From NCBI RefSeq assembly GCF_958350005.1, contig NZ_CATWFF010000134.1:1-5511 (forward strand): DNA of 5,511 nt. The letters are read 5' to 3'. Shown here piece after piece: positions 1 to 5,511 of this stretch. The notes under the pieces are model-generated. The model ran no database searches. It was not told the origin of the DNA and saw only the letters and a list, made by a program, of their open reading frames with translations. This stretch comes from an uncultured Megasphaera sp. Lineage in GTDB: Bacteria; Bacillota; Negativicutes; Veillonellales; Megasphaeraceae. The position numbers and the translations under genes are program-made. Every line of letters begins with the position of its first letter. Position 1 is the first letter of the stretch.

Positions 1-36
1 GGAAACTGCTGCTCTATCCAGCTGAGCTATGGGCGC
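1..36 (-). tRNA. tRNA-Arg (anticodon CCN), 5' half, cut by window edge
   Basis: Read on the minus strand, this is the 5' half of a tRNA. It has a seven-base acceptor strand GCGCCCA, the TA at positions 8-9, and a D arm of GCTC, a loop with the conserved GG, and GAGC. The five-base anticodon stem strand GCAGT, T32, the invariant T33 and then CC follow, and the window ends there. The anticodon therefore starts CC. The GCGCCC acceptor start and the A at position 20 in the D loop (an arginine identity element) favour tRNA-Arg reading AGG (CCT) or CGG (CCG). Trp (CCA) and Gly (CCC) normally have other acceptor stems. The third anticodon base and the 3' half are outside the window. The gene is divergent from murQ. 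Confidence 0.88.
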
Positions 37-45
37 ACAACACTG

Positions 46-66
46 TATGATACGTTCTTTATCATA
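46..66. repeat. Small inverted repeat between the tRNA and murQ
   Basis: TATGATA at 46-52 and TATCATA at 60-66 form a perfect seven-base inverted repeat with a seven-base spacer. It lies directly upstream of the tRNA 5' end, in AT-rich DNA where chance dyads are common. On the minus strand it contains TATGAT, which could serve as a -10 box for the tRNA gene, but no convincing -35 box lies at the right distance. The function is unknown. Confidence 0.3.
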
Positions 67-99
67 TCATGAATTATAAAAAAAATAAAGGATTTCCCC

Positions 100-111
100 T
101 GTTCCTGAACA
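100..111. promoter_or_regulatory. Candidate operator dyad upstream of the murQ promoter
   Basis: TGTTC (100-104), a two-base spacer, then GAACA (107-111) form a perfect dyad centred about 20 bp upstream of the murQ -35 box. The right arm begins GAACAAA (107-113), and a related GAACAGA occurs at 129-135, 22 bp or about two helical turns downstream and inside the promoter spacer. Such spacing would suit a regulator with two sites on one DNA face. A MurR-like (RpiR-family) regulator is the obvious candidate by analogy with other mur operons, but none is encoded here and the match to any known operator is untested. Confidence 0.3.
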
Positions 112-122
112 AATATCTTCTC

Positions 123-151
123 TTGCACGAACAGACCGGTGTCTCTATAAT
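123..151 (+). promoter_or_regulatory. Promoter of the murQ-murP-mupG operon
   Basis: TTGCAC (123-128) is a four-of-six match to the -35 consensus. It is followed by an exact 17-base spacer and a perfect TATAAT -10 box (146-151). Transcription should start near 157-160, leaving a leader of about 25 nt before murQ. Within the spacer, AGAC (133-136) and GTCT (141-144) form a short dyad, a position where a bound repressor would block RNA polymerase. The promoter is strong on paper, and no other promoter is evident within the operon. Confidence 0.8.
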
Positions 152-170
152 AAAATATATCTGTTTTTAA

Positions 171-177
171 AGGAAGG
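171..177 (+). promoter_or_regulatory. Ribosome binding site of murQ
   Basis: AGGAAGG lies five bases upstream of the ATG at 183. It fixes that ATG as the start, and the protein then begins at the usual MurQ N-terminus. Confidence 0.8.
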
Positions 178-182
178 ATACT

Positions 183-1094
183 ATGATTTCATTAGATACG
201 ATAGCGACGGAACAGCGCAATAGTGCCAGCAGCCACATTGACCAGCTGTCTACGCTGGACCTGATCCGTCTGATAAACAAAGAAGACCAGGGCGTAGCGC
301 CTGCTGTCGGCGCCATTGCCGCAGAGATTGCCCAGGCCGTCGACATTATCACTGCCCGAGTATCCCAGGGAGGGCGACTGTTTTACATCGGCTCCGGCAC
401 GTCGGGCCGGCTGGGCATTCTGGATGCTGTCGAATGTCCGCCGACATACAGCACGGACCCGTCCCTCGTACAGGGCATCATTGCCGGCGGACCTTCTGCC
501 GTATTTCGCGCCAAAGAAGGGGCTGAAGACGACAGCCAGGCCGGTGCCGCCGATTTGGCCGCCCATGACCTTACGTCAAGGGACGTCGTCGTCGGCATCA
601 GCGCATCAGGACGGACGCCGTATGTAGTCGGTGCCCTGCAGTACGCCTGTTCTATCGGCGCAGCAGCCATTTCCGTCAGCTGCTCCCCTGATTCCCCTAT
701 TTCCCGGCAGGCCGATCTGGATCTGTGCGCCCTCGTCGGGCCGGAAGTGGTGACGGGATCGACGCGCATGAAAGCCGGGACAGCACAGAAGCTGATTCTG
801 AATATGTTGTCCACAGGCACCATGATTCGCCTGGGAAAGGTATACGGCAATCTCATGGTCGACGTTCATGCGTCCAACCAGAAACTGACCGAACGGGCCC
901 GACGCATCGTCATGACCGCCAGCGGCTGCAGCCGGAATGAGGCTATCGAAGCCCTGGCCCAGTGCCACGGCCAGGCCAAGACGGCCATCGTCATGATGTT
1001 ACTCAGCCTGACGGCCGCCGACGCAGCCCGGGCCTTGAAGGCAGCGGACGGGCGCATTGCCACGGTGCTGCAGGAGGCCTGCCATGGACGCTAA
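183..1094 (+). CDS. murQ: N-acetylmuramic acid 6-phosphate etherase (MurQ)
   Basis: This cytoplasmic enzyme hydrolyses the lactyl ether of MurNAc-6-phosphate to give GlcNAc-6-phosphate and D-lactate, a key step of peptidoglycan sugar recycling. At 303 residues it is family length (about 300). An SIS (sugar isomerase) domain covers about residues 50-220, with the phosphosugar-binding signature GSGTSGRLG at 70-78. It is followed by DAVECPPT, whose Glu84 matches the essential Glu83 of E. coli MurQ. EGAED at 112-116 has Glu115 matching E. coli Glu114. A second signature, TGSTRMKAGTAQK, lies at 191-203, and VDVHASNQKLTERA at 226-239. The C-terminal helical, UBA-like region (about 248-291) is intact. 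The start is supported by a good Shine-Dalgarno. It is the first gene of the operon, and its last 11 nt overlap murP. No missing catalytic residue or frameshift is seen. GckR-type homologues share the fold, but length and motifs favour MurQ. Confidence 0.97.
   Translation: MISLDTIATEQRNSASSHIDQLSTLDLIRLINKEDQGVAPAVGAIAAEIAQAVDIITARVSQGGRLFYIGSGTSGRLGILDAVECPPTYSTDPSLVQGIIAGGPSAVFRAKEGAEDDSQAGAADLAAHDLTSRDVVVGISASGRTPYVVGALQYACSIGAAAISVSCSPDSPISRQADLDLCALVGPEVVTGSTRMKAGTAQKLILNMLSTGTMIRLGKVYGNLMVDVHASNQKLTERARRIVMTASGCSRNEAIEALAQCHGQAKTAIVMMLLSLTAADAARALKAADGRIATVLQEACHGR
1072..1077 (+). promoter_or_regulatory. Ribosome binding site of murP, inside the end of murQ
   Basis: A perfect AGGAGG sits six bases before the ATG at 1084, inside the murQ coding sequence. 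It selects ATG 1084 over the in-frame TTG at 1057, which would add nine residues unlike a PTS EIIB N-terminus. Ribosomes ending murQ at 1094 would lie on this signal, so translational coupling is likely. Confidence 0.85.
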
Positions 1095-2505
1095 TACACT
1101 GGCCCGCCAGATTTACGACCTTGTCGGTCCGGCCGACAACATCGAACGGTCCTATCACTGCATGACCCGTCTGCGGCTTCACGTCAAAGCCGTGCATTTT
1201 ACCAAAGAAGAGCTCCAGTCCCTGCCTGGCGTGCTGGGCGTCAACCTGTCCGGCGATGAATGGCAGATTGTCGTCGGTCCAGGCAAAGCGACGAAGCTGG
1301 CCGAAGCCTTTCAGGCCCTGGTGGCTGCTGCGCCTTCAACCAAAGCTCAATTACCGACCGAAACAGCACCGGTCTCAGCGGCACCAGAGGCTGCAAAGCC
1401 GTCCCTGACAGAGTTGCAGAAAGATGCAGCCATCGGTGACGGCACGGCCCTGCATGAGGCAATTCGCCGGAAAAACGCGACGCCTGCCAAACTGGCCCTG
1501 AAAAAAATCGCTCATATTTTCGTACCCATTATGCCGGCCTTCATTGCCTGCGGCCTCATTACGGGGCTGCTGAATATTCTCCTGAAAGCCTGGCCGGCCA
1601 GTGCCGATATGGCAGCAGTACAGCTTCTGGCCATTGCCGGCAGCGCCGCCTTCTGGGGATTGAATATATTCGTCGGCATTAACGGAGCCAGAGAATTTGG
1701 CGGCTCTCCTATGCTGGGCGGCGTCCTGGCTGCCGTCATCAGTCATCCTGCCTTATCTTCCATCACCCTGTTTGGTGAACCCCTCGTCCCTGGCCGGGGC
1801 GGCATCGTCGCCGTCCTCCTGCTCGTATATTTTTCTTCGGCTGTCGAAAAAAGGCTGCACGCTGTCATACCGGATATGTTCGACCTCTTTGCTACGCCTC
1901 TCCTGACAGTCCTCATTTCTACGGCAGCGGCCATCGCCGTCTTTCAGCCCCTTGGCGGCTTCCTGTCCGACATAATCGGCACAGCCGCTACGGCGTCCAT
2001 TGAAAAGGGCGGCGCCCTGACCGGCTGTATTCTGGGCGGCACTTTCCTGCCCATGGTCATGGTCGGCATTCACCAGGGCCTGACGCCGATTCACGCCGAA
2101 CTCCTGTCCCGCTACGGAGTCACCATTCTCCTGCCGATTCTGGCCATGGCCGGCGGCGGTCAGGTCGGTGCGGCCCTGGCTGTCTACAGCAAGACGAAGA
2201 ACAGGGCCCTGAAAAAGACGATTCTCTCCGCTCTTCCCGTAGGCATCATGGGTATTGGCGAACCCCTTATTTACGGCGTTACCCTGCCTCTGGGCAAACC
2301 GTTTATCGGCGCCTGCATCGGCGGGGCCTGCGGCGGCGCCGTACAGGCAGCCTATATGGTAGGCTCAGCTGCGCTGGGTATTTCCGGCCTGCCCCTGGCG
2401 GCCAGTACGGACAACATTCCCATCTATCTGCTGGGCCTGTTCGTATCCTATGCCGCCGGATTTACAGCAACTCGTATCATCGGTTTTGACGAGCCTACGC
2501 CATAA
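1084..2505 (+). CDS. murP: PTS EIIBC transporter for N-acetylmuramic acid or MurNAc-GlcNAc (MurP-like)
   Basis: This membrane permease of the phosphotransferase system imports sugar while phosphorylating it at C6. From ATG 1084 it has 473 residues, essentially the length of E. coli MurP. The N-terminal EIIB domain (about 1-80) carries the phosphorylation cysteine Cys26 in HCMTRLRLHV, typical of the glucose-type superfamily. An Ala/Pro/Thr-rich linker spans about 80-125. The EIIC domain (about 135-473) has roughly ten hydrophobic segments and the conserved stretches GINGAREFG (198-206), MVGIHQGLTPIH (326-337, His330) and GIMGIGEPLIYG (387-398, Glu393). No EIIA domain or partner gene is present, so a glucose-type EIIA must act in trans, as for E. 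coli MurP. MurNAc specificity is inferred mainly from the murQ and mupG neighbours, because sequence alone cannot cleanly separate MurP from sucrose or trehalose EIIBC. Co-occurrence with MupG suggests the disaccharide MurNAc-GlcNAc as a physiological substrate. Confidence 0.9.
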   Translation: MDANTLARQIYDLVGPADNIERSYHCMTRLRLHVKAVHFTKEELQSLPGVLGVNLSGDEWQIVVGPGKATKLAEAFQALVAAAPSTKAQLPTETAPVSAAPEAAKPSLTELQKDAAIGDGTALHEAIRRKNATPAKLALKKIAHIFVPIMPAFIACGLITGLLNILLKAWPASADMAAVQLLAIAGSAAFWGLNIFVGINGAREFGGSPMLGGVLAAVISHPALSSITLFGEPLVPGRGGIVAVLLLVYFSSAVEKRLHAVIPDMFDLFATPLLTVLISTAAAIAVFQPLGGFLSDIIGTAATASIEKGGALTGCILGGTFLPMVMVGIHQGLTPIHAELLSRYGVTILLPILAMAGGGQVGAALAVYSKTKNRALKKTILSALPVGIMGIGEPLIYGVTLPLGKPFIGACIGGACGGAVQAAYMVGSAALGISGLPLAASTDNIPIYLLGLFVSYAAGFTATRIIGFDEPTP

Positions 2506-2510
2506 GGAGG
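2504..2510 (+). promoter_or_regulatory. Ribosome binding site of mupG, overlapping the murP stop
   Basis: AAGGAGG begins within the TAA stop of murP (2503-2505) and lies seven bases before the ATG at 2518. The stop/Shine-Dalgarno overlap and the 12-nt gap leave no room for a promoter, so mupG is co-transcribed with murP and probably coupled to it. Confidence 0.85.
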
Positions 2511-2517
2511 AATTTTC

Positions 2518-3594
2518 ATGAAAACAGGCATTTCCCTGTACCCCGGACTAAACCGCTCTATAGACGAAGACCTCATCTTGTTGAAACAGGCTGCATCCCG
2601 CGGCATTACGCGGCTCTTTACGTCCCTGCAGATTCCGGAAACAAATCGTACAGTTTTCCAAAAAGACCTGTCCCGCCTTCTTCAGCAGGCCCGCCGCTTC
2701 GGCATGGACGTCTGTGCCGACCTGTCGCCGCAGACATCGGCCCTGCTGGGCATCGAAGGGACGCCGCAGGCCCTGCAGGAACTGGGAATTACAACAGTTC
2801 GCCTGGACAGCGGCTTCAGTACCCGCCAGGCCGCCTTATTCAGCCGCATCCTGACGATACAGCTTAACGCTTCGACTATACGGCCGGCCTTCGCAGAAGA
2901 CCTGCGCCGGGCCGGAGCGAATATGTCACACGTCGACTGTCTGCACAACTTTTATCCCCGCCCCCATACGGGCCTGAGTGAAGAATACGTCGTCGCCCAG
3001 ACGAAATGGCTCCACCAGGAAGGCCTGTCTGTCGGCGCCTTTATTCCCAGTCAGGCCGGCCGCCGGGGCCCCCTGTTTGCCGGACTGCCGACACTGGAAC
3101 AGCACCGCTACATCGATGTAAGCCTGAGTGCCCGCCATTTGGCAGCCCTGGGGATGGATTCCGTCTTTATTGGCGATAATGCGCCGTCTGAAACAGAACT
3201 GGATGCCCTGGCCCAAGTCGGCCGGGAAGAAAAAGGCGTCGTCGTCGTAAAAGCCCGTCTCCTCAGCCGCGACCCGTGGATGCGGGACTTTCTGTCCCGG
3301 ACGCTGACAGCCCGCCTCGATGGAGCCCGTGACGCCATCCGCGCCCAGGAAGGCCGGCCCTGCCTGCATGGGCACCATATCCTGCCAAACGGTCCGCAGC
3401 GCCCCCTTCGGTCTGGTGACATTACGGTTGACAACGAAGGGTACTTGCGGTATATGGGCGAAATCCAGATACTTACGGCGCCCCTGCCGGCAGAACGACG
3501 AACCAACATTGCCGCCGAAGTTCTCCCGGACGAACGGTTTCTGCTGTCATACATCACACCGGGACAAAAATTCCGCCTGGAATTCGTCCGGTAA
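2518..3594 (+). CDS. mupG: DUF871 family 6-phospho-N-acetylmuramidase (MupG-like, GH170)
   Basis: This 358-residue soluble protein has no signal peptide and fits the DUF871 family, whose characterised member is S. aureus MupG. MupG cleaves cytoplasmic MurNAc-6-phosphate-GlcNAc into MurNAc-6-phosphate and GlcNAc. The N-terminal part (about 1-235) reads as a TIM barrel: MKTGISLYPG, FTSLQIPE (34-41), RLDSGF (95-100), LNAST (116-120), HNFYPRPHTGLS (143-154) and FIGDNAPSE (217-225). The C-terminal part (about 240-358) corresponds to the small cyclophilin-like domain of this family. I cannot assign catalytic residues from sequence alone. Its position directly after murQ and murP strongly supports the function: import by MurP, cleavage here, then ether removal by MurQ. 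Older annotations call such proteins 'outer surface protein', but nothing here suggests export. It is the last gene of the operon. Confidence 0.9.
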   Translation: MKTGISLYPGLNRSIDEDLILLKQAASRGITRLFTSLQIPETNRTVFQKDLSRLLQQARRFGMDVCADLSPQTSALLGIEGTPQALQELGITTVRLDSGFSTRQAALFSRILTIQLNASTIRPAFAEDLRRAGANMSHVDCLHNFYPRPHTGLSEEYVVAQTKWLHQEGLSVGAFIPSQAGRRGPLFAGLPTLEQHRYIDVSLSARHLAALGMDSVFIGDNAPSETELDALAQVGREEKGVVVVKARLLSRDPWMRDFLSRTLTARLDGARDAIRAQEGRPCLHGHHILPNGPQRPLRSGDITVDNEGYLRYMGEIQILTAPLPAERRTNIAAEVLPDERFLLSYITPGQKFRLEFVR

Positions 3595-3616
3595 GCATCT
3601 GCTGCATCACGCTACA

Positions 3617-3666
3617 AACAAGAGGAGAGAAGAAACAGCCTATGCCGTTCCTTCTCTCCTCTTGTT
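3617..3666. terminator. Hairpin between convergent mupG and the EamA gene (candidate bidirectional terminator)
   Basis: A perfect 16-bp inverted repeat (3617-3632 with 3651-3666) carries a purine-rich strand on the left. The apparent 18-nt loop can pair further (3634-3636 with 3647-3649, 3638-3639 with 3644-3645), making an almost continuous hairpin with two mismatches. It starts 22 nt after mupG ends and finishes four bases from the stop of the opposing gene, the classic place for a shared terminator. The T-tracts are poor: on the plus strand six T's come only at 3677-3682, about ten bases past the stem, and the minus side reads only TTTGTAGC. It may be a weak intrinsic terminator, or act mainly as a 3'-end stabilising stem. 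Confidence 0.6.
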
Positions 3667-3670
3667 GCTG

Positions 3671-4552
3671 TTATGATTTTTTATTGAGCAGCACAATGGC
3701 GCAGACAATACAGAAAATGCCAATGGCACCGGTAATGCTCAGGGATTCATGAAATACGGCAATACTGATAACTGTCGCCGTCAGCGGTTCTACCGAAGCC
3801 AAAATGGCGGCCTTGCCTGTTTCCATGGCACTCAGGCCGACCGTATACAGGATGAAGGGGATCGTCGTCGACAGGAGTCCCAGGAGCACAGCCATGATGA
3901 ACATAACTGGCGACGACGCCATGGAAGCAGCCATAGCCGGAACATCGCTGAATCCGGCCAGGCCCAGGGAGGCAATAATAAAGGTCCACGTCGTCACTGT
4001 AAAGGGAGAGTATTTAGCCAGCGCATAGTGGCCGAAAACGGAATACAGGGCATAGCCCAGTCCGGCGCCCAGACCGGCCAGAATGCCGGGAATATTGATA
4101 TGGCCAATTCCCAGGCCGCTGACCAGGACGCAGCCCAGGAAGGACAGAACCAGGCACAGGGCCTTCATAGGCGTAAACTTCTCATGAAACAGCAGGACTG
4201 ACAGGGCCATGACGATACTTGGCGCCGTATACAGCAGAATCGCCGCCATAGACAAGGTCGTCAGCTCCATGGCCGTAAAGTAGCAGACATTAAAAAAGAC
4301 AATGCTGCACAGACCAGTGCCCAGAAACATCCACATATCCCGCCAGGCCACACAGAGCCCGCGAGGCCGTCTCCACAGCATGCCTGCTGTCATGGCCAGA
4401 GCCGTCACCAGCGACCGGGAAAAGGTAATCTGCACAGGCGACAGGCCGTGAGCGGCCAGATAGCGGGAAAACAGACCAATAATACCCCAACAGACGCCGG
4501 CAGCAATAATACAGGCTGCCGCAGTTTTACGATTCATTCTTAAAATCATCAT
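3671..4552 (-). CDS. EamA/DMT-superfamily transporter, ten transmembrane helices
   Basis: This inner-membrane protein of 293 residues has two tandem EamA repeats, about residues 12-146 and 154-290, and about ten hydrophobic segments, the usual architecture for drug/metabolite exporters of the RhaT/EamA type. Features include CWGIIGLFSRYL near the N-terminus, SRSLVTALA (45-53) in the second helix region, and LLYTAPSIVMAL followed by LFHEKFTP (121-128) closing the first repeat. TGKAAILASVEPL and VFHESLS close the second repeat in the matching way, showing the internal duplication. The start at 4552 is preferred because AAAGGGGG lies five bases upstream; a second ATG (4547-4549) follows immediately and MNRK at residue 6 is also possible. 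Substrates of this family (amino acids, nucleosides, other metabolites) cannot be predicted here. It is transcribed alone, between a terminator and a convergent hairpin, with no evident tie to the mur operon. Confidence 0.93.
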   Translation of the reverse strand: MMILRMNRKTAAACIIAAGVCWGIIGLFSRYLAAHGLSPVQITFSRSLVTALAMTAGMLWRRPRGLCVAWRDMWMFLGTGLCSIVFFNVCYFTAMELTTLSMAAILLYTAPSIVMALSVLLFHEKFTPMKALCLVLSFLGCVLVSGLGIGHINIPGILAGLGAGLGYALYSVFGHYALAKYSPFTVTTWTFIIASLGLAGFSDVPAMAASMASSPVMFIMAVLLGLLSTTIPFILYTVGLSAMETGKAAILASVEPLTATVISIAVFHESLSITGAIGIFCIVCAIVLLNKKS

Positions 4553-4557
4553 CTACG

Positions 4558-4565
4558 CCCCCTTT
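4558..4565 (-). promoter_or_regulatory. Ribosome binding site of the EamA transporter gene
   Basis: On the minus strand AAAGGGGG lies five bases before ATG 4552 and eight before the next ATG. It is a G-rich, non-canonical Shine-Dalgarno but well placed. A five-bp hairpin (CGTGC 4568-4572 with GCACG 4578-4582) sits just upstream in the leader and is probably incidental. Confidence 0.6.
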
Positions 4566-4594
4566 ACCGTGCCTGCTGCACGTATATTGGTCTT

Positions 4595-4623
4595 AGTGTA
4601 TCACAAAACAGCTCTTTTCCATA
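4595..4623 (-). promoter_or_regulatory. Candidate promoter of the EamA transporter gene
   Basis: On the minus strand TACACT (4595-4600) is preceded by TGA (4601-4603), giving an extended -10 element of the TGnTAnnnT type. The hexamer 17 bases upstream, TATGGA (4618-4623), is a poor -35 box, as is common for extended -10 promoters. A separate promoter is expected because a strong terminator closes the upstream MFS gene. TATACG nearer the gene is an alternative -10 box but has no -35 partner. Confidence 0.4.
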
Positions 4624-4631
4624 GTAAATAA

Positions 4632-4670
4632 TAAAAAAACTGGCCTGTCCGCACGGGAACGGACAGGCCA
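4632..4670 (-). terminator. Rho-independent terminator of the MFS gene
   Basis: A perfect GC-rich stem (GGCCTGTCCG at 4642-4651 with CGGACAGGCC at 4660-4669, plus the flanking T4641-A4670 pair) encloses an eight-base loop. On the minus strand it is followed after one base by seven T's (4633-4639). It begins 14 bases after the MFS stop codon. The plus-strand side has no T-tract, so it works in one direction only. It separates the MFS gene from the downstream EamA gene. Confidence 0.95.
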
Positions 4671-4684
4671 TTCATGGCAATACA

Positions 4685-5511
4685 TTATATATCTTTGCGA
4701 ACCGATTCAATGCGGTGTATATCACCGACAATGAAGACGAATGACAGAACGCCTACGGCGGCGACGCAGCCGATGAAGATCATGGCGCCTACAAATGAGC
4801 CGGTCATCTGCACGATAATGCCGATAACGATAGGCGTAATAATGCCGGCCATATTGCCGACGAAGTTGAATACGCCGCCCGCCAGCCCTACCGAATCAGC
4901 AGGAGCAATATCACCGACAGTGCTCCATACGATAGCCGCCATGCCCTGGCCGAAGAAGGCAATGGCCATAATGGCAATGACGGCGTTCAGGGAATCGACG
5001 TAATTTGCCGCCATAATGGTCATAGAACAGATAAGGCCGCAGATAACCGGCGTTTTCCGCGCCTTCGACAAGGAAGCGCCGCGCCGCAGCATGGAGTCAG
5101 ACCAGTACCCGCCCAGCAGGACGCCGCACAAAGCACCAATATAGGGAATGACTGCATAGAAGCCGGCTTTGAGCATGGGCATCTGCTTGGCTACAACCAG
5201 GTACGTCGGGAACCAGGTCAGAAAGAAGTACATCGTACTCGTATTGGCAAACTGCCCCAGATACACGCCCAGGAGCTGACGGTGCCTGAAGAGTTCCGCA
5301 ATCTGGTCCCACGAAATCTTCGTTGCCTTGCCGGCCTTTTCCGCCAGGCCGCCGCCTTCGCGAATGTAGGCCAGTTCCGCTTCATTGGCACCTTTGCATT
5401 CTTTCGGATCTTTATACAGAAAAAACCAGAATACGCTGGCTATAATGCCGATGACGCCGGTAATATAAAAGATTTCCCGCCAGCCAAAGTGCTGCAGAAT
5501 CCAGAACAGCA
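4685..5511 (-). CDS. MFS transporter, anion:cation symporter-like (hexuronate/hexarate type), C-terminal part
   Basis: This inner-membrane carrier is cut by the right edge, leaving the last 274 codons of a protein expected to be about 430 residues. The frame stays open to the edge. Numbering from the first full codon (5509), residues 1-31 end helix 6 (GWREIFYITGVIG). The central cytoplasmic loop (about 32-78) contains KDPKECKGANEAELAYI and REGGG, a pattern characteristic of the anion:cation symporter family that includes GudP, ExuT and DgoT-type carriers of sugar acids. Helix 7 reads GVYLGQFANTSTMYFF then LTWFPTYLV, also typical. GGYWSDSMLRRG (133-144) is the loop 8-9 MFS motif with Asp138 and two arginines. 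Four more hydrophobic helices and a short charged tail ending RKDI follow. Membership in MFS is firm; sugar-acid symport with protons is inferred from the family. A GTG at 5264-5266 is an internal valine, not a start. Confidence 0.92.
   Translation of the reverse strand, partial: LFWILQHFGWREIFYITGVIGIIASVFWFFLYKDPKECKGANEAELAYIREGGGLAEKAGKATKISWDQIAELFRHRQLLGVYLGQFANTSTMYFFLTWFPTYLVVAKQMPMLKAGFYAVIPYIGALCGVLLGGYWSDSMLRRGASLSKARKTPVICGLICSMTIMAANYVDSLNAVIAIMAIAFFGQGMAAIVWSTVGDIAPADSVGLAGGVFNFVGNMAGIITPIVIGIIVQMTGSFVGAMIFIGCVAAVGVLSFVFIVGDIHRIESVRKDI

Noticed and set aside
1..182. tRNA gene as an integration site for a mobile island carrying the mur genes
   Set aside because: Islands normally insert at the tRNA 3' end, which points away from murQ. 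No integrase, direct repeat of the tRNA end or composition change is seen.
192..968. Minus-strand open frames of 120-157 residues within murQ
   Set aside because: They are fully antisense to a conserved enzyme with all motifs intact, and have no family resemblance.
1057..1083. Upstream TTG start for the PTS gene, adding nine residues
   Set aside because: The ATG at 1084 has a perfect AGGAGG six bases upstream and gives the usual EIIB N-terminus and MurP length; the added residues are Cys/Arg-rich and are simply murQ coding sequence read in another frame.
2926..3557. Two minus-strand open frames of about 150 residues antisense to mupG
   Set aside because: They overlap each other and lie wholly inside a well-supported gene, showing no domain; typical shadows in GC-rich DNA.
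3749..4201. Plus-strand 150-residue open frame antisense to the EamA transporter
   Set aside because: Its product is a Gln/His/Arg/Gly-rich low-complexity string with no recognisable domain, as expected from the reverse strand of a GC-rich membrane-protein gene.
4642..4669. The terminator stem as a two-way terminator or insertion-sequence inverted repeat
   Set aside because: Only the minus strand has a T-tract, the loop is eight bases and no transposase is present, so a simple one-way terminator explains it.
4674..5003. Plus-strand 109-residue open frame rich in Thr, Pro and Met opposite the MFS gene
   Set aside because: It starts at the MFS terminator and mirrors hydrophobic codons of the MFS gene; the composition is explained by the antisense reading.

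Overview
This 5.5 kb window looks like ordinary chromosome from a bacterium with GC-rich third codon positions (heavy use of GCC, GGC and CTG) but AT-rich intergenic gaps. It shows strong AGGAGG-type ribosome binding sites and consensus sigma-A/sigma-70 style promoters. The mixture suggests a GC-rich Firmicute, possibly a member of the Negativicutes such as a Megasphaera-like organism. That placement is inferred from style and gene content and is not proven here.

Layout: (1) 1-36, minus strand: 5' half of a tRNA gene, most likely tRNA-Arg with an anticodon starting CC; the rest lies beyond the left edge. (2) 37-182: AT-rich divergent intergenic region with a near-consensus promoter (TTGCAC, 17 nt, TATAAT) and small dyads that could be operators. 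(3) 183-3594, plus strand: a tight three-gene operon, murQ (MurNAc-6-phosphate etherase), murP-like PTS EIIBC and mupG-like DUF871/GH170 6-phosphomuramidase. murQ and murP overlap by 11 nt, and murP and mupG are 12 nt apart. (4) 3617-3666: a long hairpin between convergent genes. (5) 3671-4552, minus strand: an EamA/DMT-family ten-helix transporter with its own short leader. (6) 4632-4670, minus strand: a classic rho-independent terminator. (7) 4685 to the right edge, minus strand: the C-terminal two thirds of an MFS transporter resembling the anion:cation symporter (hexuronate/hexarate/galactonate) family.

How it works together: the operon encodes a compact cell-wall sugar salvage route. MurP would import and 6-phosphorylate MurNAc or the disaccharide MurNAc-GlcNAc. 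MupG would split MurNAc-6P-GlcNAc into MurNAc-6P and GlcNAc. MurQ would remove the lactyl ether from MurNAc-6P to give GlcNAc-6P and D-lactate, which enter amino-sugar metabolism. The same gene set is known from Staphylococcus aureus (mupG-murQ-murP-murR), but the order differs here, no murR regulator is visible, and MurP carries no EIIA domain, so a general EIIA must act in trans. The two minus-strand transporters have no evident link to this pathway. I found no mobile element, CRISPR array, phage gene or clearly novel system.
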